Source: Sulfurimicrobium lacus (GTDB lineage Bacteria; Pseudomonadota; Gammaproteobacteria; Burkholderiales; Sulfuricellaceae). Taken from it: a DNA stretch of 64,000 nucleotides. The DNA lies in assembly GCF_011764585.1 (NCBI RefSeq), contig NZ_AP022853.1, positions 1 through 64,000 of the forward strand, in the 5' to 3' direction. The position numbers and the translations under genes are program-made. Positions within the stretch are counted from its first letter, which is position 1, and every line of letters starts with the position of its first letter. Below are positions 43,924 through 51,635 of this stretch, piece after piece. The notes under the pieces were generated by a model. It was not told where the DNA came from. It searched no databases and saw only the letters and a list, made by a program, of their open reading frames with translations.

Positions 43924-44844
43924 ATGAAAGCGAAATGGTTCATAGCCTGCGTGCTGCTTTCCTCCTCGATCGCCGTTGCGGCGCCGGTTCACAAGAAAAT
44001 TCGTCATCACAAGGCCGTCAAGCCTCACGCCGTGAAAATGGTGAAGGGTCACGCGAAAAAAGTGGCGGCGGTAGAAGAAATCGGTCCGCTGAAGCTGGCC
44101 TCATCCGTTGCCATGATCGTCGACCAGTCGAGCGGCACGACCATTTATTCGCACAATGCCACCAATCAGGCACCCATCGCTTCCATTACCAAGCTCATGA
44201 CCGCCATGGTATTGCTGGACGCGAAGCTGAATATGGCCGAGCCGATCACGGTGGCGGAAGACGATGTCGATTCGCTGCGCAATTCCGGTTCCAGGCTTCA
44301 CGTAGGCACAACCCTGTCGCGCCAGGAAATGCTGCAAATCGCGCTGATGGCTTCGGAAAACCGTGCCGCGCACGCGCTGGCCCGCACCTATCCTGGCGGT
44401 ACGGCGAATTTCGTTACCGCCATGAATCGCAAGGCAGCCGAACTGGGCATGACCCACAGCCGTTTTGTCGACCCGACCGGGCTGCATTCGGAGAACGTTT
44501 CCACCGCCGAGGATCTGGTGAAAATGGTCAAGGCCGGCCATGACTACGAACAGATTCGCGCAATAACGACGACCGAAGCCTATGACGTCGTTCAGGACAA
44601 CGGTCGGCTCACGCCATACAAGAACACCAACGCGCTGGTGAAAAGCCCGTCGTGGGACATCGGCCTGTCGAAAACCGGTTTCATCAACGAAGCGGGGCGT
44701 TGCCTGGTGATGCAGGCCAAAATCGCCAGTCGCCCGGTGATTATCGTGTTGCTTGATTCGTGGGGCAAATACACCCGTATCGCCGACGCCAACCGCGTCA
44801 AGAAATGGCTGGAAGCAAGCCGCTCTACCGCGCCACGCCTCTAG
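43924..44844 (+). CDS. pbpG: D-alanyl-D-alanine endopeptidase (PBP7-like)
   Basis: A 306-aa periplasmic serine peptidase (S11) that cleaves peptidoglycan cross-links. It has a signal peptide (MKAKWFIACVLLSSSIAVA). The active-site motifs are SITK (SxxK), ASEN (SxN) and SKTG (KTG). A lysine- and histidine-rich segment (about 22-52) precedes the catalytic domain, an unusual but simple extension. A possible -10 tataat lies at 43887-43892. Confidence 0.93.
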   Translation: MKAKWFIACVLLSSSIAVAAPVHKKIRHHKAVKPHAVKMVKGHAKKVAAVEEIGPLKLASSVAMIVDQSSGTTIYSHNATNQAPIASITKLMTAMVLLDAKLNMAEPITVAEDDVDSLRNSGSRLHVGTTLSRQEMLQIALMASENRAAHALARTYPGGTANFVTAMNRKAAELGMTHSRFVDPTGLHSENVSTAEDLVKMVKAGHDYEQIRAITTTEAYDVVQDNGRLTPYKNTNALVKSPSWDIGLSKTGFINEAGRCLVMQAKIASRPVIIVLLDSWGKYTRIADANRVKKWLEASRSTAPRL

Positions 44845-44864
44845 TCACCGTCTGTAATCCTTCC

Positions 44865-46163
44865 GTGCTGAATCCACAACAGCGGCGCGCCATGCGCCGC
44901 TGGCGCTGGGGAGCTTTTCTTCTGCTGGCGCTGGCCTACGTGCTGGCCTACTTTCACCGCCTCGCTCCGGCTGCCATCGCCGCTGAACTGCAACTCGCCT
45001 TCCACGCCAGCGGCGCAGTGCTGGGCGGCTTGGCCGCAATATATTTCTATGTCTACACGCTGATGCAGATTCCCACCGGGGTCTTGGTCGACACCTTGGG
45101 CGTGCGCAAAATCGCGACGTTCGGCGGCCTGGTGGCAGGCCTGGGTTCGATCCTGTTCGGTCTTGCCGATACCTTGGTGTTTGCGTCCATCGGGCGATTC
45201 CTGGTCGGGCTGGGCGTGTCGGTGATATTCATCGCCATCATGAAATTGAATGCGATGTGGTTTCACGACCGCCATTTCGGTACTGTCGCCGGTTTCACCA
45301 TACTGCTCGGCAACCTCGGCGCGGTGTTGGCGGCGTCCCCCTTGGTGTGGGCGCTGAGCTTCGTTTCATGGCGCAGCATATTCGTGGCAGCTGGTGGGCT
45401 CTCCCTATTTCTCGGCGCGCTGACCTGGTTCCTGGTGCGCAACCATCCGGGCGAGGCGGGCTTTCCCTCCATGCGCGAACTGGATGGACAACCGCCCCAC
45501 ATCCCTCATGGGGGGCACTGGTACGACGCGCTGGTGCGGGTGGTGAAAAACCCGGCGACATGGCCCGGCTTCTGGCCCAATCTCGGCATCGGCGGCACGT
45601 TGTTCACCTTTGCCGGGCTGTGGGCAGTGCCATTCCTGCAGGATGTTCACGCCATGTCGCGCCCCCTGGCTGCGGCGCATACCAGTCTGCTGCTGGCAGG
45701 CTTCGCTTCGGGTGCGCTGTTGAGCGGAATGGCGTCGGATCGCCTCGGCCGCCGCCGCCCGATCATGCTGGCCGGCATCCTGCTGTATCTTCTGTGCTGG
45801 CTGCCGTGGCTGGCGATGGTGCGCATGCCGTTATTTGCGAGCCTGCTCCTGTTCTTCGCCATGGGAGTCGGCGCTTCCGGCTTCACCCTGAGCTGGGCGA
45901 TCGCCAAGGAGGTAAACCCCCCTGCCCTGTCCGGCATGGCTACGAGTGTGGTGAATACCGGCAGCTTCCTCGGCGCCGGCCTGCTGCAGCCGTTGATCGG
46001 CTGGGTGATGGACTTGGCCTGGGATGGTAAACTCAGTGCGGGCGTGCGCGTCTATTCGGCTTTCAACTACCAGGTCGGGTTGGCGATCCTGCTGCTGTTT
46101 TCCCTGGCGGGACTGGTCGGGGCCGTGAAGTCCCGCGAGACCTATTGCAAGCATGTAACTTGA
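44865..46163 (+). CDS. MFS transporter
   Basis: A 432-aa major facilitator superfamily transporter with about 12 membrane helices. The MFS signature region is DTLGVRKIATFGG, and a second positively charged loop is DRLGRRRPIMLAG. The GTG at 44865 is a tentative start; an ATG at 44892 is also possible. The substrate cannot be assigned. It lies between the peptidase gene and a cation/proton antiporter gene. Confidence 0.85.
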   Translation: MLNPQQRRAMRRWRWGAFLLLALAYVLAYFHRLAPAAIAAELQLAFHASGAVLGGLAAIYFYVYTLMQIPTGVLVDTLGVRKIATFGGLVAGLGSILFGLADTLVFASIGRFLVGLGVSVIFIAIMKLNAMWFHDRHFGTVAGFTILLGNLGAVLAASPLVWALSFVSWRSIFVAAGGLSLFLGALTWFLVRNHPGEAGFPSMRELDGQPPHIPHGGHWYDALVRVVKNPATWPGFWPNLGIGGTLFTFAGLWAVPFLQDVHAMSRPLAAAHTSLLLAGFASGALLSGMASDRLGRRRPIMLAGILLYLLCWLPWLAMVRMPLFASLLLFFAMGVGASGFTLSWAIAKEVNPPALSGMATSVVNTGSFLGAGLLQPLIGWVMDLAWDGKLSAGVRVYSAFNYQVGLAILLLFSLAGLVGAVKSRETYCKHVT

Positions 46164-46184
46164 TTCATTACTGAGAGTTGAACC

Positions 46185-47420
46185 GTGGAATCTTCTGCTG
46201 CTATCGAATTGGCAAAACACATCCTGTTGGTGTTCGGCATCATCCTCGCCGTGGGGACCTTTTCCGGCCTGCTGGCCCGGCTGATGCGGGTGCCGGACGT
46301 CGTGGTGTTCCTGCTGGTGGGCATGCTGCTTGGCCCTGGCGTGCTGGGGCTGATCGACATCAAGGCCGATTCCTCCATCAACCAGCTGATCCTGATTTTC
46401 GGTTCGAGCTACATCCTGTTCGACGGCGGCGCCTCGATCCGCCTCAAGGTGCTCAAGGAAGTGTGGATCTCCATCACCGTTCTTGCCACGATCGGCGTCC
46501 TGATAACCGCCGCGATCACCGGAGTGGCCGCTTACTACATCCTCGGCGTGCCGATGATAGTGGCGTTGTTGCTGGGTACGGTGATCGCCTCCACCGATCC
46601 GGCCACCCTGGTGCCGGTATTCCGTCAGGTGAAAATCAAGGAGCGGGTGGCGCAAACCGTGATGACGGAGTCCGCATTCAACGATGCCATGGGCGCCATC
46701 GTGACCTTTACCGTGCTCGGGGTGGCCATGGGTGCTGGCGAGTTTTCGGCCGGCGACGCCGTGTTCGACCTGCTCAAGCAGTCCCTGCTGGGTATCGCTA
46801 TCGGCGGGGTGCTGGGCTACCTGGCGGCGATGCTGATTTCCCACGAGCGCTATGGTTTTCTGGCCGAGTACGCACCGGTGGTGACACTGATGGCGGTGAT
46901 CGGCGCTTATATGAGTGCCGACGGCCTGCACTCGAGCGGTTTCATGGCGGTGTTCGTGTTCGGCATCATGCTGGGTAACCAGCAGACTTTCGGTTTCAAG
47001 CCGGAAAAACACGACGAGCGCATTCTCGAGGATTACATCATGACCACCGCGCTGATCATGCGCATGTTCATCTTCATCCTGCTCGGCGCCCAGGTCGATT
47101 TCGCCCTGATGAACCAGTACCTGCTGGCCGGCGCCACGGTGGTGGTGATCTTCATGCTGGTGGCGCGCCCGGTGACGGTGTTCCTGTGCGCCGGCCCGGA
47201 TCGGCGCGCCAAATGGAGCCGCAACGAGTTGCTGTTCATGTGCTGGACGCGCGAAACCGGGGTGATCCCCGGCGCCCTGGCCGGCCTGCTGCTGGGCATG
47301 AAGGCACCGGGTGCGGAGATCATCGCCTCGGTAACCTTCATCGCCATCCTCATGACCATCCTGATCCAGGCCACCACCACCAAGTGGCTGGCAGGCAAGC
47401 TCGGTTTGCTGGTGGAGTGA
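46185..47420 (+). CDS. Cation/proton antiporter (CPA1 family)
   Basis: A 411-aa protein of the CPA1 sodium/potassium-proton antiporter type with about 12 membrane helices. The conserved motifs STDPATLVP and ESAFNDAMGAI (the ion-binding ND pair) are present. It starts GTG at 46185. There is no cytoplasmic regulatory tail, so this is the short form. The exact cation is unknown. Confidence 0.85.
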   Translation: MESSAAIELAKHILLVFGIILAVGTFSGLLARLMRVPDVVVFLLVGMLLGPGVLGLIDIKADSSINQLILIFGSSYILFDGGASIRLKVLKEVWISITVLATIGVLITAAITGVAAYYILGVPMIVALLLGTVIASTDPATLVPVFRQVKIKERVAQTVMTESAFNDAMGAIVTFTVLGVAMGAGEFSAGDAVFDLLKQSLLGIAIGGVLGYLAAMLISHERYGFLAEYAPVVTLMAVIGAYMSADGLHSSGFMAVFVFGIMLGNQQTFGFKPEKHDERILEDYIMTTALIMRMFIFILLGAQVDFALMNQYLLAGATVVVIFMLVARPVTVFLCAGPDRRAKWSRNELLFMCWTRETGVIPGALAGLLLGMKAPGAEIIASVTFIAILMTILIQATTTKWLAGKLGLLVE

Positions 47421-47508
47421 GGGCCGGCAACCAGGGTTGCCCATCATAAGCTTCCCTTAAGAATCGAGCGGTACAGTTCTCCCCAGATCATTAACCAGGA
47501 GAACCACC

Positions 47509-47919
47509 ATGAGCCGCTTATTCCTTTCCTGCCTTTGCCTGTTTGCTTCGGGGGCGGCACTAGCCGCACCCGCCGACCTGCTGCAGGGCTATGAGATGCA
47601 AGCCAGACAGGCGAACCCGCAATTCCAGGCTTTTTCCGCCGCGCGCGGCGAGCAGTTCTATCACGCCAAACGCACCCACAGCAACGGCAAGTCGGTCAGT
47701 TGTGCCGCCTGCCATAGCGACAACCCCAAGGCGCTCGGGCGCAATGAGAAGACCAGCAAGGAAATCCTGCCCATGGCGCCTATCGCCAACAAGGAACGCC
47801 TGAGCGACCCCGCCAAGGTGGAGAAATGGTTCAAGCGCAATTGTCAGGACGTTATGGAACGCGCCTGCACCGCCCAGGAAAAGGGCGACTTTCTTGCCTA
47901 CCTGCTGTCGATCAAATAG
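47509..47919 (+). CDS. SHP-like monoheme cytochrome c (DUF1924)
   Basis: A 136-aa exported cytochrome of the DUF1924 type, resembling sphaeroides heme protein (SHP). A signal peptide (LCLFASGAALAA) is followed by one CAACH heme site at 65-69. The PMAPIANKERLSDPAKVEKWF region contains Asn94, which may correspond to the asparagine ligand of SHP. A further cysteine pair (Cys112/Cys120) may form a disulfide. It leads a cluster with a diheme cytochrome and a b561, the arrangement known for SHP systems. Confidence 0.88.
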   Translation: MSRLFLSCLCLFASGAALAAPADLLQGYEMQARQANPQFQAFSAARGEQFYHAKRTHSNGKSVSCAACHSDNPKALGRNEKTSKEILPMAPIANKERLSDPAKVEKWFKRNCQDVMERACTAQEKGDFLAYLLSIK

Positions 47920-47928
47920 GAGCCTGCC

Positions 47929-48417
47929 ATGAAACGCATATTTGTCATCATCACCCTGCTCGCCGCCGCCCCGGTGTGCGCCGACGGGAACGAAAATCTC
48001 GCCCCGGCGGCGACCAACCAGAAATGGAAAACCGAATGCAGCGCCTGCCACATCGCCTACCCGCCCTCCCTGCTGCCGGAGCGTTCGTGGCGCAAGATGA
48101 TGGGCGGCCTGGACAGGCACTTCGGCCAGGATGCCAGCCTGGACGGGCCGACGGCGCAGGAAATCACGGCCTTTCTGGTAAACAACAGCGCCGAGCGAGG
48201 GGCCAACAAACGCGCAAAAAAAGTGCTGGGCTCTCTCGGCCCTAACGAGACCCCGCTGCGTATCAGCGAAACCGCCTGGTTCGTGCGCAAGCACGATGAA
48301 GTTTCCCCGCAAGTCTGGAAGCGGCCAAAGGTGGGCGGCCCGGCCAATTGTTTGGCCTGCCACGGGGGCGCGGAGCGCGGCGATTACTCCGAGCATCAGA
48401 TCCGGATTCCGCGATAA
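47929..48417 (+). CDS. Diheme cytochrome c (DHC family)
   Basis: A 162-aa exported diheme cytochrome. A signal peptide (about 1-19, ending PVCADG) is followed by CSACH (37-41) and CLACH (141-145). The family (dihaem cytochrome c) carries electrons to SHP in Rhodobacter. The segment ETPLRISETAW to CLACHGGAERG is nearly repeated at the C-terminus of the b561 gene downstream. It follows the SHP-like gene by 9 bp. Confidence 0.88.
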   Translation: MKRIFVIITLLAAAPVCADGNENLAPAATNQKWKTECSACHIAYPPSLLPERSWRKMMGGLDRHFGQDASLDGPTAQEITAFLVNNSAERGANKRAKKVLGSLGPNETPLRISETAWFVRKHDEVSPQVWKRPKVGGPANCLACHGGAERGDYSEHQIRIPR

Positions 48418-48444
48418 CATGAAACTCGCACAGCGAGCCTGCGT

Positions 48445-48482
48445 CCCCCTCTCCCGCTTGCGGGGGAGGGCCGGGGAGGGGG
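48445..48482. repeat. REP-like C/G-rich hairpin sequence
   Basis: The stretch cccctctcccgcttgcgggg continues into gagggccggggaggggg. It forms a C-run/G-run hairpin and resembles short interspersed palindromes seen in many bacterial genomes. It lies in the 129-bp gap between the diheme cytochrome gene and the b561 gene. It may be just an extragenic repeat, or it may limit read-through. Confidence 0.5.
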
Positions 48483-48483
48483 A

Positions 48484-48535
48484 AACAGTCATGGCGAATT
48501 ATAAAATCCGGGGTGGCTCCGTTGCCATGACTGTT
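48484..48535. promoter_or_regulatory. Inverted repeat flanking a possible -10 before cytochrome b561
   Basis: Perfect 12-bp arms aacagtcatggc (48484-48495) and gccatgactgtt (48524-48535) surround a 28-bp centre that contains tataaaat, a -10-like hexamer. It ends 11 bp before the ATG of the b561 gene, next to a gggaggaggt ribosome site. It may be an operator or an RNA hairpin near the start. Related two-component or redox regulators could act here. Confidence 0.5.
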
Positions 48536-48546
48536 AGGGAGGAGGT

Positions 48547-49443
48547 ATGAAAATCCTCGTCTGGGACTTGCCCACGCGCCTGTTTCACTGGCTGCTGGCG
48601 GCGAGCTTCGCGGTCGCCTACCTCAGTGCGGAAGAAGCAAACTGGCTCGCTGTACACGTTTTCGCCGGCTACCTGATGCTCGGCCTGCTGGGCTTCCGCC
48701 TGGTGTGGGGCTTCGTCGGGGGGCGTTATGCGCGCTTTTCTTCCTTTCACTTCAGCTTAAGGGAAGGTCTCGGTTACCTGAAACAGGTTTTTGCGGGAAC
48801 CGCCCAACGCCACCTCGGCCACAACCCGGCGGGTAGCTGGGCGGTGTATCTGCTGCTGGGGCTGGCATTGCTGGCGGGGCTAAGCGGGCTGGTCACGCTG
48901 GCGGGCCAGGAAGGACAGGGGCCACTGGCGGAATGGGTGCCATATGGCTCGGCCAAGGCATTCAAGGAAGTACACGAGGCGCTGGTCAATGCAATGCTGG
49001 CCATGGTGATCCTGCACTTGGCAGGCGTGGCGCTGGAAAGCTGGCGCCACCGCGAGAACCTGGCGCGCGCCATGCTCACCGGCAGCAAGGAAGGGACACC
49101 CGAGGCCGCTGCCTCTGCAAAGCGCTCATTTAGCGCGTTGCTGTTGCTGGCTGCGGTCGCTGCAGGCGGGCTCTGGTACTTCGGCAGTGCCGCCGTCGCC
49201 GCCAGGGAACAGGCTGCCGGCTACAAGATCATGCGCTCCATTGATCCACGTGAAACCCCCCTGCGCATCACCGAAACACCCTACTGGAAGGGCAAGCATC
49301 GGCCTATCGCGGCCAGCGTATGGCGCAGCGCCAAGGTCGGCACCAGGGCCAATTGCGTTGCCTGCCACCAAAACGCGGAACAAGGCATTTTCGTCGCCAG
49401 CGCCATCCCCCGCGAAGTGGCCGCCAGGGTCTCCTTGCGTTAG
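48547..49443 (+). CDS. Cytochrome b561 fused to a DHC-type heme domain
   Basis: A 298-aa protein. The b561-type part (1-175) has four membrane helices with candidate heme-b histidines (His14, His37, His143, His157). A fifth membrane segment (about 196-216) precedes a periplasmic C-terminal part (225-298) with one CVACH site at 270-274. Residues 236-280 align closely with 107-151 of the diheme cytochrome. It should pass electrons from quinol to the periplasmic cytochromes, possibly through its own fused heme. A parS-like site lies in its codons. Confidence 0.85.
   Translation: MKILVWDLPTRLFHWLLAASFAVAYLSAEEANWLAVHVFAGYLMLGLLGFRLVWGFVGGRYARFSSFHFSLREGLGYLKQVFAGTAQRHLGHNPAGSWAVYLLLGLALLAGLSGLVTLAGQEGQGPLAEWVPYGSAKAFKEVHEALVNAMLAMVILHLAGVALESWRHRENLARAMLTGSKEGTPEAAASAKRSFSALLLLAAVAAGGLWYFGSAAVAAREQAAGYKIMRSIDPRETPLRITETPYWKGKHRPIAASVWRSAKVGTRANCVACHQNAEQGIFVASAIPREVAARVSLR
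49242..49257. promoter_or_regulatory. Weaker parS-like site inside the b561 gene
   Basis: The 16-mer tgatccacgtgaaacc matches TGTTCCACGTGAAACA with two mismatches and keeps the ccacgtgaaac core. It encodes DPRET. The matching segment of the diheme gene encodes GPNET and has no such site, so protein similarity alone does not force it. Confidence 0.35.
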
Positions 49444-49475
49444 ACTGATCCACATGACAAAGACTCCAAAATATT

Positions 49476-50135
49476 ATGCGCCTGTTGCTGGTTGAAGACG
49501 ATCCGCTGCTCGGCGACGGCATCCGCGTCGGCCTGACCCAGGTGGGTTTCGCCGTGGACTGGGTAAAGGACGGCCTGGCCGCCAAACTGGCGCTGGAAGC
49601 CGGGGATTATGCGCTGCTGGTGCTCGATCTCGGCCTGCCCCGCCTGTCCGGCACGGATTTATTGAAATGGCTGCGCGGTACGGGAAACAGCACGCCGGTA
49701 CTGATCCTTACCGCCAGGGACACGGTCGGCGACCGGGTGCGCGGCCTCGATGCGGGCGCCGACGACTACCTGGTCAAACCCTTCGATCTGGACGAACTGG
49801 CTGCACGCATACGCGCTTTGCTGCGCCGCGCGGGCGGGCGGTCGACGCCGCTCATCGTCCATGGCGCGCTGCAGGTCGACCCGGCGTCCCGCACGGCGGC
49901 GCTGGCGGGTGTTGCCGTGGAGCTTTCTCCCAGGGAGTTCGCCGTCCTGCTGGACTTGCTGGAAAACGCCGGCCGCGCCCTGTCGCGCGAGCAGCTGGAG
50001 CAAAGCCTTTACGGCTGGGGCGAGGAAGTGGAAAGCAACGCGGTGGAAGTGCACGTCCACCATCTGCGCAAGAAACTCGGCGCCGAACTGATCCGCACCT
50101 TGCGGGGAGTCGGCTACATGATCGATAAACCATGA
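49476..50135 (+). CDS. OmpR-family response regulator (QseB/PmrA-like)
   Basis: A 219-aa regulator. The receiver domain keeps phospho-acceptor Asp51 (LLVLDLGLPRLSG) and the lysine of the LVKPFDLDEL stretch. A winged-helix DNA-binding domain occupies about 125-215 (VELSPREFAVLLDLLENAGR). It overlaps its kinase gene by 4 bp. The pair lies between the cytochrome genes and the copper receptor, so it may control either; no target is proven. Confidence 0.92.
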   Translation: MRLLLVEDDPLLGDGIRVGLTQVGFAVDWVKDGLAAKLALEAGDYALLVLDLGLPRLSGTDLLKWLRGTGNSTPVLILTARDTVGDRVRGLDAGADDYLVKPFDLDELAARIRALLRRAGGRSTPLIVHGALQVDPASRTAALAGVAVELSPREFAVLLDLLENAGRALSREQLEQSLYGWGEEVESNAVEVHVHHLRKKLGAELIRTLRGVGYMIDKP

Positions 50136-51535
50136 AGAAACCCACTTCCCTGCGCGCCAAGCTGCTCCTGCTGCTGCTCGGCGCAGTGACCGTCGCGTGG
50201 CTCGCCACCGCCCTGTTCACCTATTTCGACACGCACCACGAGATCGACGAGATTTTCGACGCCCAGCTGGCCCAGTCCGCCAAGGTGTTGCTGGCCCAGG
50301 CGGCCCATGACATAAAGGAGAGGCGCGGCGACCACGACGGCGTGGCGGGGGAGGTTCGCTCCGGCGACCACAAATACGAACGCGAGCTCGCCTTCCAGCT
50401 TTGGGACAACGAGGGCCGCCTGTTGCTGCGCTCATCGGGCGCACCCGAGCAGCTTTTGTCGCCCGGCTATGCCGCAGCTCACCCGGGCGAAAAATCGCAT
50501 GACCATCATGGAGAACATCGCGGACGTTTCGAAGATGTCACGATCGCTGGCCAGGGCTGGCGCGTGTTCAGCCATTGGGACGAGGAAGGGGAAGTCCTGG
50601 TGCAGATGGGCGAACACCATGAAGTGCGCCAGGAACTCGCCGCCAACGTGGCTGGGCGGCTGCTCCTCCCCCTGGCGCTGGGCTTGCCGTTCCTTGCCTT
50701 GCTGGTATGGATCGCCCTGGGACGCGGGCTGGCGCCGTTGCGCAAGGTAAATAACGAGGTGGCGGCGCGCGACCCCGGCTATCTGGCTCCCCTTGCGCGC
50801 GAGGGCATTCCGGCCGAAATCGCCCCTCTGGTGGATTCCCTCAACAGCCTGCTGACGCGGCTAGGAGAGGCGCTGGAAAACGAGCGCCGCTTCACCGCTG
50901 ATGCCGCTCACGAGCTGCGCACCCCGCTCGCGGCCCTGAAGACGCAGGCCCAGGTGGCCTTGCGCGCGGAAGAACCCGGCCAGCGCCGTACGGCGCTGGA
51001 AAACCTGGTGCTCGGTACCGACCGCGCCACCCACCTGGTGGAACAACTGCTGACCCTGGCGCGGCTCGACCCTGCGGCGGAAAACGCGGCAATTTCCGAG
51101 CGCTGCGACCTTGCAGCCCTAGCCCGGCGCACTTTGGCCGACCTGATGCCGGGCGCGCTGGCCAAACACATCGAACTCGAGCTGACAGGCGCCGAGTCCG
51201 CTTCGGTCACAGGCAGCCCGGCCATGCTCGGCATCCTGCTGCGCAACCTGGTGGACAATGCCATTCTTTACTCTCCCCCGGGCGGCCGGGTCGTGGTGTC
51301 GGTCGAAGCCGGGCGCCTGGAAGTGACGGACAGCGGGCCGGGCATTCCCGACGAGGAGCGGCAACGGGTGTTCGACCGTTTTTACCGCGTACTAGGCCAC
51401 GAGGTGCCGGGCAGCGGCCTGGGATTGTCCATCGTCAGGCGTATTGCGGACCTGCATGGCGCAAAGCTGACGCTGGGAGAGGGTGAGGCAGGCAAAGGAC
51501 TGCGAGTAACGCTGGAATTGGCGCATTCCATATAG
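50132..51535 (+). CDS. Sensor histidine kinase with His-rich periplasmic loop
   Basis: A 467-aa kinase. Membrane helices at about 11-32 and 175-198 enclose a 140-residue sensor with clustered histidines at residues 117-129 (HPGEKSHDHHGEH), suggesting metal sensing. HAMP, HisKA (phospho-acceptor His260 in AAHELRTPLAAL) and HATPase domains (LVDNAILYSPPGG, SGLGLSIVRRI) follow. The length and layout are QseC/PmrB-like. It is translationally coupled to the regulator. Confidence 0.9.
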   Translation: MKKPTSLRAKLLLLLLGAVTVAWLATALFTYFDTHHEIDEIFDAQLAQSAKVLLAQAAHDIKERRGDHDGVAGEVRSGDHKYERELAFQLWDNEGRLLLRSSGAPEQLLSPGYAAAHPGEKSHDHHGEHRGRFEDVTIAGQGWRVFSHWDEEGEVLVQMGEHHEVRQELAANVAGRLLLPLALGLPFLALLVWIALGRGLAPLRKVNNEVAARDPGYLAPLAREGIPAEIAPLVDSLNSLLTRLGEALENERRFTADAAHELRTPLAALKTQAQVALRAEEPGQRRTALENLVLGTDRATHLVEQLLTLARLDPAAENAAISERCDLAALARRTLADLMPGALAKHIELELTGAESASVTGSPAMLGILLRNLVDNAILYSPPGGRVVVSVEAGRLEVTDSGPGIPDEERQRVFDRFYRVLGHEVPGSGLGLSIVRRIADLHGAKLTLGEGEAGKGLRVTLELAHSI

Positions 51536-51544
51536 CCATGAAAA

Positions 51545-51564
51545 GGGGCGGTAAAAACCGCCCC
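51545..51564. terminator. Hairpin terminator between kinase gene and copper receptor gene
   Basis: The 8-bp arms ggggcggt and accgcccc enclose an aaaa loop. On the minus strand the hairpin is followed by tttt. It lies between the convergent sensor kinase gene (stop 51535) and the TonB receptor gene (stop 51636) and may end transcription from either side. Confidence 0.7.
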
Positions 51565-51635
51565 AGGCATTTTCAACTCGTTCTTTCTTCAAGATCCAGC
51601 CGCTGCGGGCAGCCGGAACCGATGAGGACAGGCGA

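Noticed and set aside
45831-47447. A 538-residue His/Gln-rich frame opposite the antiporter gene
   Set aside because: It covers the antiporter on the other strand; its low-complexity composition is typical of a reverse-strand artifact.
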